Source: Nymphaea colorata (Eukaryota > Streptophyta > Magnoliopsida > Nymphaeales > Nymphaeaceae). Taken from it: 64,000 bases of DNA. Numbering within the stretch: the stretch's first letter is position 1; every line of letters starts with the position of its first letter. Shown one piece after another: positions 1 to 10,951 of the stretch. The DNA lies in contig NC_045147.1 of NCBI RefSeq assembly GCF_008831285.2, positions 18,144,854-18,208,853 of the forward strand, read 5' to 3'. The position numbers were made by a program, and so were the translations under genes. The notes under the pieces were generated by a model, which was given only the letters and a program-made list of their open reading frames with translations, was not told where the DNA came from and ran no database searches.

Positions 1-1345
1 TACATAAACGAGAGAGAGAGAAAGAGAGTGTGTGTCGATGGTTGGAAGAACAATCTGCATAAATTTGCATAAACTTTGAGACCATTTTATGTTTTCTGTG
101 CAATATCATATTTATTACTTCTTCTTTTATCTTCATTTTCCAAATTGCTAGCTGTAGTCATGCTTATACTGCTGTCTGTGCATCTATAATGGTAGTGCTT
201 TAGGATGCACATCATTAGTCTGTGTTCTATTTCTGTCATAACCAGCTTACATGCATATTAAAGGAGGAAAATGAGATCTTGATTCAACTGAGACTTACCA
301 CTATCCGCCACAACCTATAAGTTAAGGATCCTTCATCTAACCTCTCTGACTCACAATCAAGGAAAGAAATAAGAAGATGACATCCACTTTGTCTGTATCT
401 GTTGTTTCTTTTGTGGGAGGGGAATTGGCGATGAATGGCTACTATGTGCACGAATAATGGTATCCAAAACACATCAATAGTAATAAACTGATCTACCGCA
501 CTTCTCTGTTGCTCTATCTTGGAGTGTACTCTTCTTTCTGCTCAAGGACATCTCACTTTTTCTCTACAGCCAAAGCTATCAAATCATTATTTATTTTTCA
601 GTCTAAGTACTGGCAGACCTGTAACTTGCAAATGTAAGTGATCTTCCTGATTGGACCTTTTTTAATACCAGCGTGGATGTAGGAAAATGTGTGGATGTAG
701 GAAACTGTGCATGCTGTGACCGGCTTTGGTTTCCTTTATTCTTTTTTGTGTATTTTATTCTAAAGTATGACATCTGCTATTCTCTGAAGTCTGAACAGTT
801 CTTTTAGAGCATAGTAGGTCTTCGTTCTAATATAAGATGAATGTTAAGTAGACAATCTTCATTTTTTTTGTTCTTGTAAAATTAGAGATGTTGCGAGATT
901 AAAGATTATCTAGATAAGTACTGTTTATGAAAGCAAAATCATGTTTTCTGTTTTAATTACATTAGCATTTAATTTCCATGGGGCATTCGACTTTTGTCTT
1001 TATGTACAGTTTTCAGCACAATGTATCACCACTTCAACCATCGGCTTTTACTTAATGAAGCACACATATCCTGAGGATTGGGAGCATATCCTTTTAATTT
1101 TAGATATTAAGATTATTCTTCATTAAAGAAGACTGTATGCTGTAATCATGGTCTTATAGATTAATTTGTGCTAAATGGTCTTTGTTCTGGTGTAGAACTG
1201 GATTTGTAGCGGCTTTACAAGCAGATTGTTGTTTCATTTTTTTGAGTTTTGTTTCTCCATTCTTGGAAGGCATTTGCATGTCAGCACGTTTTGTTGACAT
1301 CAAATTTTTGTGGATGATTTTGGGATTGTGATGCCTTTAATGTAG
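1..1345 (+). other. Upstream intron or unread 5' part of FAM192A-like gene
   Basis: No exon could be recognised here. The first supported exon of the FAM192A-like gene starts at 1346 in phase 0 after a TAG acceptor, so the stretch is most simply intron of that gene, whose 5' half lies outside the window. The family's conserved N-terminal block was looked for and not found. The window opens with a short GA-rich run at about 10-30. The small reading frames in this part have no family resemblance. Confidence 0.5.
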
Positions 1346-2898
1346 TCAAAGAGACAGTATGAGCAGCAGATGGCAAATGATGAAGCTCAACAGCTCCAGG
1401 GTTTCCAGGTAACATTTTCTCGCTGAATGAATAAGTATTGAATGTGTTATTTGCAGGTTAGGTCATAACAGAAGTAATCTTGTAAACGTACAGCAGCCTG
1501 TCCGTATACCAACTCATTGGCCAGGTAAATGGGTATAGTTTAACGTCCTGTCTGCATGGACATTTTCAGCCAAAAAAGTTCCATTCACTTGGCTGGGGGT
1601 TTTGATTCAAGTCCTTGAACTGCATAGCCACAAATATCCGATATTAACAAGAAAAATAAAGAAAACAATAAAAAAGGGAAAATATCGCGATATATTGAAA
1701 AAAACGTTACAATGAATTTATCATGATTTTATCACGATTTTTCCCATTTTTCATTTTTATTTCATTTTTCTGTTTTTATTTTTTTCAACCTTTGTTTCGT
1801 TGTTTTATTTCCTCTTGTTTTAGGTATTTAACATAACCTCCTAAATGCAATACAATACTTGTTAGTTTTTCATTTCTTGTATTTTTACCTAACATTTTGA
1901 TTTTTTATGCTTTTAGTTTTCCTGAAATTTTCCCAGAAAAAAATAACTATGTCGTTAAATACCCAAGCAAAACCTTGTCAATAAAAACCTGAGAACAATA
2001 TTTGTGGCTATGCCTTCAAGTTGAAGGAGGCCAATAGTTAACAACACTTGTTCGTGTGTATGCATGTGCAAGAGAGTGGAACTCCTGCTCCTTCATAACT
2101 TCCAAGTTATTCTCTGCCCTCCCTCCTCCTCGCTTTTTCCCATTAAAATTTATTAATTTCTAAAGAATGGTTCAATCGAGAGCCATGAAACCAACATTGA
2201 TGTGTATAGCTTATACATCCCATCTGCAATCTTGGAAATTTTGGACCCTTCAAACATGAACCTGCACTACGTGAAACTAGATTCTTCAGTTGAGTTCTTG
2301 CTGTATCTGATATGCAGGTACTGGTTATCTACTTTAAATTGGTGACATAGTAAACCTTGTCTAGGACCTTGTTGGATCAAATAAATGAGCTCATTTGCCC
2401 TTACAAATTTCAAATAGCTTCTTTTGCTTTTCCATATTCGTTGTTGCTTCATCATTGTTAACTTTATAGCCTTTTAACGTATTCTATTTGTTCTCAGGAA
2501 GCAGTCGCGGCACGTGCATCTGTGGTTCATGAGTTGAAAGTTGTGCCTTCTGAGTCGAGAGTTGAGGTGTGTTTGTTTGTACTCGAGTGTGAGATCCCTA
2601 GTTAAATATTTGGTTGTGGGTATATTTTTACAAAAGTAACCAAATGAATGTGTTCTCCATGCTTGAAAATGTAGTTTTTTTTTTCAAGTTGGATAGAATT
2701 TTGTAAGCTGAGAAAAATTAAAATTTTTACCTTCAAAGTTCAAATTCTTAAAAAACAGGATTTATGCACCAAAAATTCTTGATTTTCTAAACCAAAGTTT
2801 TCAAACATGGAAATCAAACCCGTGGGGTTAGTTTTGCAAAATTGTTCTGGACTGACATATTCTGCCGGTGAGTTGCATTCGAGTGTGCATTACATATT

Positions 2899-2976
<78 letters not shown>

Positions 2977-3285
2977 GGGAGAGAGAGAGAGAGATGATCT
3001 ATTTTGCTGCTTTTTTCCTAGGAACGAAAACCTGTTAGTAAGAAGAACCCACCAGGACGCCCTTTTGGCAACGTGATAATGGTAAAGCCTCTAAAGAAGC
3101 AGAAGACAGATGCTCCAGATACTAGTCTTGGCCCCACGTCAAGGGCGTCTAATACAGACGAAGATAAAAAGTCCAGTGCTGTTGATGAGACAAAGCCACA
3201 GGATACAGATGAGAACATTAATGGCAACACAGGCCTCTGTGGTTTGGTGTCATATAGTGATGAAAGTGAAGATGACAGTGGTTAG
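1346..3285 (+). CDS. FAM192A/NIP30/Fyv6-like nuclear protein, C-terminal part (5' end outside window)
   Basis: Three consecutive coding exons read in phase 0: 1346-1408 (21 codons, starting SKRQYEQQMANDEAQQ), 2498-2566 (23 codons, EAVAARASVVHELK) and 3022-3285 (ERKPVSKKNPPGRPFG to the stop at 3283-3285). The order is a charged QYEQQ helix, a basic Lys/Pro linker (VKPLKKQK), and an acidic Ser-rich tail ending GLVSYSDESEDDSG. This matches my memory of plant FAM192A/NIP30 proteins (PSME3IP1 in animals, Fyv6 in yeast). Yeast Fyv6 is a late splicing factor, and animal PSME3IP1 binds the PA28-gamma proteasome activator through an acidic tail. Splice sites are ordinary GT-AG. The N-terminal Fyv6 domain is outside the window. 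The nuclear role is inferred from the family only, and another basic/acidic nuclear protein cannot be excluded. Confidence 0.65.
1614..2020. mobile_element. MITE-like element with terminal inverted repeats, in FAM192A-like intron
   Basis: A perfect 16-bp inverted repeat, GCATAGCCACAAATAT at 1622-1637 and its reverse complement at 1998-2013, brackets about 390 bp of strongly AT-rich non-coding DNA. The match continues outward with one gap (CTTGAACT on the left, CTTCAAGT on the right), giving about 24 bp of TIR. No reading frame lies inside. The size, TIRs and AT-richness suit a non-autonomous DNA transposon. I could not fix a clean target-site duplication, so the superfamily is unassigned. A diverged relative seems to lie at 39955-40387. 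Confidence 0.65.
2907..2993. repeat. (TA)n microsatellite followed by (GA)n
   Basis: About 33 uninterrupted TA units (2907-2973) are followed by a GTAGG spacer and a GA run to about 2993. The tract ends only about 29 bp before the acceptor of the last FAM192A-like exon (3022), so it occupies the branch-point region. It should be highly length-variable. Confidence 0.95.
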
Positions 3286-6200
3286 AACACCTGTTTTATC
3301 TGGTCCCAATGTAATTTTTGCACCGTGACTATCACATGCCTTTTTTAGTCAATGGAATGAGTTCTTTTCTGACTGGTTATTTCGAGTTCTTTTCTGAATG
3401 TATGTTATTGACTGCAAGGCTGTATCCTCACAAAGCCGGCTTCGCGGTTGGAGGAGCAAGATTTTTGCCGTGGATGTTGTTTACTAGTGCGTTCATTCTG
3501 ATAAATGATCTCAAACCCCTGGGTGCTCTCCTTTTTTTTGCTCACATTCAACAGAATCTGTACAAAGACTCTTGTTGAAATAATATTTCAGGTAGGAGTC
3601 TACCTAAATCCGAACGAAAAAAATATTAAGCCCCCTTATCCATTCAGATCAGGAGGCAATGGGATCGTATCTCAAAAGCAACCTTGGACGGCGGACCTCT
3701 CTTTTTGTTACAACCTTTTTCATAACACCTAGGGTCCTCAACCTCGGCAGACGACGGTTCGATTGGTTTCTGCTTCCACACTTTCTTTTTCAAAGATTTC
3801 GGGCATTATGTGTGGGCCTAGCTTCTGAACCTTAGCCTTAAAAGGTCCCTGCCATTCAGAAGACGGCGGGCCTAGCTTCCAGGGCTTTTCCACAAAGGCT
3901 GATGATTTTCGGGGCTCTGGATTCCTCCCGCCATGAAGGTAAAAGGTTGCATCAAAAAATTTCCGACGCTTACCGCCACAAGTGAAGGTTTTGGTCTCCC
4001 GGGGAGGAAATTCTCTGACGGGAACTTCGACGTCGTCTTAGTGTTTTTCCTTCATCGTGGAGTTCTTGTTTACAAACGTTCGTCTTTCACACAGTATTAT
4101 TGGCCGCACTGTACCATTTGTGGAATGAAAACCCCCAGCGGTTAACTGCATGCGCTTCAAAATCTTCAGCAAATGTGAAGAGTAGAACGATTGTTCTACA
4201 AGCCCTATGGAATGAAAGAGTTGCTTTTGACACTTTGTACAGAAAACTAAGCCTTAGAACATCTTCATTTGAGGCTGGTTATTCTACTTAAAGCCCATGG
4301 AGGCTACTAGTAGCCCGGCGTGCTGGGCGTTCACCTGCCTGTCAAAATGTTCTAATTTATGTCATTATAGAAACTACTTGCTGTAGGAGCCCTAAACCTC
4401 GGTGCAGTTGATCTCTTGGTGGTTTCTCCACCAAGTTACGGAGAGACCCTTCGAGGCAGAATTAAGAAATGCTGGTGGTTCACAAACATCTCTGCTTTGG
4501 GGCAGACCAACCTCGTCACGGCACTCTTGGATCTCTGCATTCTACCATCAGCCTGCAGAAAGAAAGAAAAATCCCTCATGTCGTCAGCTGGCCAAATATG
4601 AACAATAATATAAACATCAGGCATTTGAGCAGCAAGCTAACATTTACACGTACACATCCACACGCATAAGTCCCTATCAAATCTTTTATACAAAAACACA
4701 TTCTGTGGAAGAAAAAAACATGTAATACAGCATCTAAACCTTGTTCATCGGCATTTCTACGTCCATAAAATCACTGAAAACAAAATATAAAACAGAAATA
4801 GCGATAAACATCAGCAGACCATTCTTTACTGCAGAACCAATTATATATATCTAATACCCAGAAGCCAGGAGTGAAGCTATCTTGCCAACAAACCTTGGAA
4901 TATGCAGAACCGGCTGTTTGCCAGTTTTGACAGGTTTTGACAGTTCTCCAACTTCGAAATTCCTAATATGAGCAATCAAGAGGATGGCTAACGCCACCTC
5001 AGATCCAAAAAGGAATCAATGGAGAATAAATAACCCAACATGCAGCACAAATACAATAGATGCGTTGGAGCTAGCGATCTTTCCCATAAAGGTTTGAAGA
5101 CGGAACTAAATTGCATGAAAAGTAATATGTATCACATGAGTGGTCAGCGACTCAACAGAGCAGAGAAATCAGACAAGTAGGCCTTTACATGGGCTTGTGA
5201 AGGAAGATGAGGTGCCTTCGGAGCTAATATTTGCTACATAATAGCATTGGAAAGCTCAACGACACCTTTCTTCTTTGCCATACCGTGTAACAAGATCTGA
5301 AATTCTTCTCTCTCTTTTTTCATCCAAAGATAGTGTCATTGTGAAACTGGAACAACCCTAAGGGTCGAGAAGGTGCAGGCCTAGCACCTTGGACCACTAG
5401 TTGAACACCTAGGATTCTTTAATATTTTCAGGAAACAACTATGCTTTGGATTACTTAGATGATTGTAATTGATAAAAACATCCTTAAACATGCATAAAAT
5501 TGAGAATATGTGAAATGATGACATTTTTCATGCTCATGGAAAAGGCTTGTTGCCATATAGCATGAACAACGCATGAAAGACAAACAGCCAACGGTGTATG
5601 ACAATGATAATTATGATGAACAATGACGAATTGTTTTTCAACCAAAACAATTTGCCCATCCTTATCTAAAAGAATATCAGCCGAGCACCAGATGTGGAAC
5701 ATAGTCCATTGTCTTTGATGGTCAATAACATGGATGATGAACCATGGGAAACAGACAAATAATAAGGAGCAAGGTCAGTTCATCATGACAATTTCAAATA
5801 GTCTGCTCATCTAGGTTCACATTACAACGATGGAAAAATCATAGCTTATCAATGGAAGCATCTCTTTTTGAATTTCCTTCGTCTGTTACAATGATCATTT
5901 GATTTCACACAGTTTTCATCATCAAAGCAACTGGGTCCTTTTGAAAAAGATAATACCATGAAAAAGAAATTCATGTAAAAATGACATGTTTAGTTCTCAA
6001 TCTTTAGTTCCCTACGCAATTGCTGTCCCGTCAGAAAAGGAAAAGTGTGATGCACCTCTTAGAAGGCCACGTTGCCGGTAGAAAAAATAAACCGAAACAT
6101 GGGCTATCTGCAAGTGCAACCAACCTGAGGTCTATGAGGTGGTGCCAAACATGCAAATCAGATTCATGGATCTGGGCCATGTGGCCAGCTTAAACACACA

Positions 6201-6555
6201 GCAGGAATGCAAGTATAGCATGCAGAACGGAATGAATACCCCAAACATTGAACAACAGAAATCAAGATGAGATGCTTCACAGACCAGCTACAAATGTGCA
6301 AAAGAATTTTAAACTCCAAATAGCCGAATAAACTAAAGGACTTCATCCAAACAGAACCAATTAGATGCACAGGGAAGATCATCCATCAATAGAATAATGA
6401 TAAAAGATAAAACTATTATAATTCAAGATTTTGCTGAACTAAAACCTGCAACAGAGAAACCGGGAGCAGTCGCTGTCAGGCACATCAAAGTACTTCACAT
6501 CCATAAGAAGGGCCATGCTGTGTATCAAAAGACTAGCGGGGAGAGAGAGAGTACC
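3286..6555. other. 3' UTRs and intergenic DNA between convergent genes
   Basis: This stretch lies between the FAM192A-like stop (3285, + strand) and the LCD stop (6556, - strand), so the genes converge. The outer parts should be 3' UTR. Just beyond the LCD stop the minus strand reads TTGAG|GTACTC, which could be a 3' UTR donor. The block at 3720-4560 is richer in GC and has a short palindrome (GCCCGGCGTGCTGGGC) near 4313. Small open frames here carry no recognisable domain. No tRNA, rRNA or protein gene was recognised. Confidence 0.5.
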
Positions 6556-7902
6556 TCAATTAGCCGCAAGCTTCTCGCAAGTTATTGAATCTTCAACGAG
6601 CTTCTTAATGGCATCTCTCAACTTGTAATAGTCATCAACGGTATTATAAATTTGATGCGAAATCCTAGCATACCCACTGGTACAATTCTCTGTATCTCGG
6701 CCTTCTAAATCTTTCGGGAAAGCATAGTGAATTGGAACCTCTACACCGAAAGTCACTCTTAAATGGGTTCTCAATTTTATAGCGTCCTGGTTACTCTGAA
6801 TCTTCAAACTGGATGGCAAACCTACCATTATCATACTGCAGCTCATCTCTGGAGGCGCACCGAGTTGCGTCCCCCATGCCTTCGCCAACATCTTCCCCAT
6901 CTCAAGAACATTTGCATGGTTTCGTTTGCGAATCCCATCGATCCCTCCTTCGAAGTTCTCAAGGAATTCAAAGACCGAAGGAACAACAAGCTGCGAACTA
7001 TAGTCTCTGGTGCCAATCCAAGCACTCTCGATCGCCAACCCGTTTCCATACTCATGGGAGACCACCGGGTGGTGGACATCAGCTGATGCCGTTCTTTTAC
7101 AGTACAAAAAGGCAACCGATGGCGGGCAGAATAACCATTTGTGCAGATTGCTAGTGTAGAAATCTGCCCCAATCGACTGAAGGTCAATCTCCACGTTTCC
7201 TATCGCGTGGGCAGCATCGATGAAGACCCGATCGACGCCCTCTTCCCTGCAAATCCTCGTCAATTCCTTCACCGGAATCACAACCGTAGGCATCGAGGTG
7301 ATGTGGTCAATGACCGCCAACCTAACTTTACGGCCGCCCGACTTCCCCTTCTCTAAGGCCTTCCTGAACTCAAGGATAATCTCTTCGTCCGAGCTCACCG
7401 GAAACGGCATCTGCACCTCGACAACAGTGGCGCCTGCCCGAGCACAATAGGCATGGATGGACTTCTTGACTGCACCGTACGCGTAATGAAGCATGATAAC
7501 GGAGTCGCCCTTCGGGTACTTCCCCTCGGTGAAGGACCAGGCTAGGTGCTGGAGCACGATGGCAGTCGCAGTGGTCGCGTTGTCAATGAGGGAAATCTCG
7601 TCGGGATGGGCTGCATTAACGACGGCTGCTATGGCCTCCCGGGAGCGGCGGATTCCTTCCTGGAGGGGCCCGAAGTAGAAGCGGTCGGGCTGCCTGAGGA
7701 ATTCATTCTGCCACCGGCGTTGGGCGTCGAGTATCGACGCCGGGCAGCTTCCGAAGCTGCCGTTGTTCACGCGGGCTACGTGGGGGTCGTGGTGCGCGAA
7801 TTCCCGCCGAATTAGGTCGGAGAGATTGTCACTCTGGTGAGAGAGCTTCGGCTTTTTCGCAACCTGATGGTTGTTCGTCCCGTTCTCTAGGACTTCGTCC
7901 AT
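6556..7902 (-). CDS. PLP-dependent L-cysteine desulfhydrase (class V aminotransferase fold)
   Basis: A single uninterrupted exon of 448 codons resembles Arabidopsis LCD (At3g62130, also read from one exon). The family cleaves L-cysteine to H2S, pyruvate and ammonia using pyridoxal phosphate. Visible features are a nuclear-localisation-like AKKPKL (15-20), NNGSFG (46-51) near the substrate entrance, NATTATA (108-114) for phosphate contact, DAAHAIG (229-235) with the PLP-ring Asp229 and His232, and SNLHKW (251-256) with the Schiff-base Lys255. No transit peptide is evident, which fits a cytosolic or nuclear enzyme. The ATG at 7902 is the first in frame and gives the usual family length. Other class V enzymes such as isopenicillin-N-epimerase-like proteins share the fold, so the exact substrate is inferred from similarity. 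Confidence 0.9.
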   Translation of the reverse strand: MDEVLENGTNNHQVAKKPKLSHQSDNLSDLIRREFAHHDPHVARVNNGSFGSCPASILDAQRRWQNEFLRQPDRFYFGPLQEGIRRSREAIAAVVNAAHPDEISLIDNATTATAIVLQHLAWSFTEGKYPKGDSVIMLHYAYGAVKKSIHAYCARAGATVVEVQMPFPVSSDEEIILEFRKALEKGKSGGRKVRLAVIDHITSMPTVVIPVKELTRICREEGVDRVFIDAAHAIGNVEIDLQSIGADFYTSNLHKWLFCPPSVAFLYCKRTASADVHHPVVSHEYGNGLAIESAWIGTRDYSSQLVVPSVFEFLENFEGGIDGIRKRNHANVLEMGKMLAKAWGTQLGAPPEMSCSMIMVGLPSSLKIQSNQDAIKLRTHLRVTFGVEVPIHYAFPKDLEGRDTENCTSGYARISHQIYNTVDDYYKLRDAIKKLVEDSITCEKLAAN

Positions 7903-7970
7903 GTCGGAGTTTCACAATAAATGGGTAGGGTTTCCCGTCCCCCTTTAGCACAGTAGCTAGGGTTTGCAGC
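7903..7970 (-). promoter_or_regulatory. Two telo-box-like motifs in the LCD leader or proximal promoter
   Basis: In LCD orientation, AAACCCTA occurs twice just upstream of the start codon (plus-strand TAGGGTTT at 7926-7933 and 7958-7965). Plant telo-boxes (AAACCCTA) are common in 5' regions of housekeeping and translation-related genes. Their function here is inferred from motif and position only. Confidence 0.4.
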
Positions 7971-8976
7971 AGACAAGGAAGAAAAAGAGTGAAACCACGA
8001 AATTGGGGTTCGTAGACAGAGCACGCAGCAAAACAAAATCAGAATCAATTCTGATGTACTGCAGGGTTATCCGATGATCAGAAACAAAGAAAGAGAGGGA
8101 GAAGACGCAGGCAGCGGCAGAAGCGTCCGTGTTTGTGAGTTTCCGTTCCCTAACTTTTTACCTGAATAACCTTCATCAATCATCATTGCTAAAATATTCC
8201 TCTCCCAATTATAAAGCTAAGTACACATGATTTTGTTTTCTTTCTTGGGTTTCCTTCCATTCCCACTGCCTGAATTACATCGGAGCTGAGATAGGCAGTG
8301 GACTGCTTTCACCTTTCTCTTCCAAACTACACAAACAGGCATTTTAATAAGTCATTTATTTTCTTTACATCTCATTTATTTCTTCAATCACCATTTCCTT
8401 TTCTCTTATTTTCTTTCCATGTGAATAAAATACAAAAGAAAAGTTTGAATGGCAGCTTTTTGAAGGCAAAAACTGGATTTTGTCATCTAAGTTTGTCAAC
8501 CAGATTTTAAAAACAACTTATTTATTTACATGGCAAATGTCTGGTAAGTTTTCTTTTCTTTACATCAACGTTAGGTTATTGCAAATAAAAAGAGTGGCGT
8601 GGTTAAATCAGCTTAAGATATGCACTATAGGCGGCTTAAATTGAAAGAGACATCCCACTATAAGCGGCTTGGTTTTTTCTTTACAAACACTGTTCTTCCA
8701 AAATAAATGCCCCTTTTTAGTAGGTCGTTTTCACAATATCCCGTGGATGAACAAAATTGAACACTGAACAGCTGACTGAACCAATCAAACAATGAACTAT
8801 TGGAACCAAAGTATCATGTATTGAATGCAAGTGTACTTGAATTTTTGTAACAAGTATGAAGTAAATCAAGCCATAACCCGTAAAGCAATTTGCAAAATTT
8901 ACAACGTAAATTAAGTCATTTTTTTTGCAATAGACTTGTTCGACACACTCGACCGATAAGTTTTGCTGGTGGAGAG

Positions 8977-9193
8977 AAAAATATATAAAAAAGTAATAGT
9001 TATTTTTATAATTTAGTATTAATTCACGCGTTTTTTATATATTTATTTTCTCAGCAACCTTCGTGACTAAACTGGACGACAACCAAAAAAATATATAAAA
9101 AAGTAATAGTTACTTTTATAATTTAGTATTAATTCACATATTTTTTTTATGTATTTATTTTCTTAGCGATCTCTGTGAGTAAACTGGATGACT
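8977..9193. repeat. 110-bp tandem duplication with internal inverted A/T arms
   Basis: Two adjacent diverged copies (about 8977-9086 and 9087-9193) share the block ATATATAAAAAAGTAATAGT, then TTTTATAATTTAGTATTAATT, and a tail reading near GTGACTAAACTGGA. Within each copy an AAATATATAAAAAA-like arm faces a TTTTTTATATATTT-like arm, so each could fold as a hairpin. No reading frame is present. Confidence 0.85.
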
Positions 9194-10687
9194 CTAGGAT
9201 GAAAAGATCGTGCACATCAAGACCAACTTTGTTACGGATCCAGGTTTGATCATGCTCGATCCATTCACCACCTTTTCAGTTTTCCCCTCCTGCGACTCGC
9301 GAGGCGTTGAGGCTAGTTTGGTCAATTCATCTCTGCATTGTCCATTCTTCGATTTCGGCACTTTTACGAGCTTGAACTTCGGGTAAAGATTTCGGACCCG
9401 ATCCGTTTGAAGCCGAGGGGTAGCATTGTCATTGGGGTTTAAAGCGGCCCCCCGGACCTGGTGTCGGACGTCAGGGACAGGGAAAATCTGGACCTTTCCT
9501 TCGTGTCGCGTGGACGTCGCCGCATGAAGGCGTTTATTTTACCGCATAAATGCGTGCTAGCAGATTTGTCTTCGCTCAACTAATTTCTATATTTTAATCA
9601 TCGTCATTTCTTTCGTTTTTCTTTATTTATTTTGCTCTTATACTTAATATTTTTTTTTTTTTATCATTATTCGTCGTTGGATTACGATCAGGTTATGTCA
9701 ACTAGACGCTTCAGTCATTTGGACAACTTGAAGGTATTCAATTCGTCCACTAAGGCAACTGGATGAAGATTTTATTGGCTATTTTCTTTTTTTAAAAAAA
9801 AATCGTTTGGATATAAATATATTTCAATAGTCACAAAATCTATGTTGAAAATGAAGTACGTGGTGCACCCGTTAAACTGACCGCGGCCCTTTTACTTGTA
9901 CTTTAACTTTTCAAATATTAAAATCAGGAGGCCGTTAATTTGATATTTTTCTTTTTAATTTTTTTAAATTTAGCTTGTGTAAAAATGTTGAGATCTCCTT
10001 AAAAAAAGAAAAAGAAAATGTAATATAGAGACTTCCTAGAAAAACCTTTAAGCACGGTAGAATTCCATTTGATTTGAGGTTTGAAGTTTGAACTAACCAG
10101 CCACGCTACTAATTCCTGGTAGGTTCGTTAGGCGCGAGTAGTTGAAAGGACGCGCGACCATTCTATTTGGATTTCAACTTTTTAATGTAGTTTCGTAACC
10201 AAGAGTTTAAAGTTCTGTGATTGATTGAATGAGGATGAACGTGTGAACCGTGTTTTCTAAATGTAAGAATACGATTTTAAATGTTTTGGACGTGATTAAA
10301 TATGAAATTAGTCGATTGTCAGATGTGATTAAATATTTTAAAAATAGTTACTAAAAACGCCATGCTATGTGAGCATAAGTAACATTTTATGGTGGTTGAT
10401 TTTTCTATGTGAGTGGAGGAATCAAAATCAGTCAGCTGCCTAACGAATGATTAAATATCTAAAAAACCTTCCTTTCAAATCATCATGTCACATGAACACT
10501 AGCAATTGTTTGTGGCGCAGCGAAGTGAATAGTACGATTAAGGCTGTTATTTGAAATTATTAACAATGATGGGACCTAAAATGAATGTTTCTCTAAAAAT
10601 ATTACCTCCCGCCCCCGCTCAACGCCCAACGGCACGTTTCCTGGAGCGGATACGGTTCTTATGGGTCGCTGATCCATATCCAACTAT

Positions 10688-10696
10688 TTTCCCGCG
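10688..10696 (+). promoter_or_regulatory. E2F-like site upstream of SECA1
   Basis: TTTCCCGCG matches the plant E2F consensus TTTSSCGC about 260 bp upstream of the SECA1 start codon. It is a single short motif, so function is uncertain. Confidence 0.25.
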
Positions 10697-10951
10697 TATT
10701 CTGTAGTGAGATCGATGACACCGAGTCCTATCCGTATCGATTCGGCATAGAGGGGATTGACGACCAATTTCCCGGTTCAAGGAACCGAGTCTTCACTGCC
10801 CGCCTCGCCTTATCCTATCCGAATCCCCCACCTGGCATGAAGTGGAAGGTTGTTAGATGACTCCATCGCGCGCGACGGAAGAGACGACGAGCATCAAAAA
10901 GCAATAATCCGTCGCTGAATCGAGAAGGACGTCCCTTCAATTCCCTCAGAA

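Larger units (their letters stand above)
7971..10951. other. Divergent intergenic region between LCD and SECA1
   Basis: AT-rich non-coding DNA with no recognisable gene. It holds a 110-bp tandem duplication (8977-9193), an A/T-rich patch near 9640-9800, and a GC-richer segment from about 10600 that should contain the SECA1 promoter and leader. The minus-strand frame across 10815-11117 overlaps SECA1 exon 1 and is a shadow of it. Confidence 0.6.

Noticed and set aside
3745-3770. GGTTCGATT resembling a tRNA B-box
   Set aside because: It lacks the full B-box and no acceptor stem, A-box or cloverleaf could be drawn.
6763-7815. Several plus-strand and minus-strand frames of 60-114 codons over LCD
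   Set aside because: They are shadows in other frames of the GC-richer LCD coding exon, which has clear family motifs.
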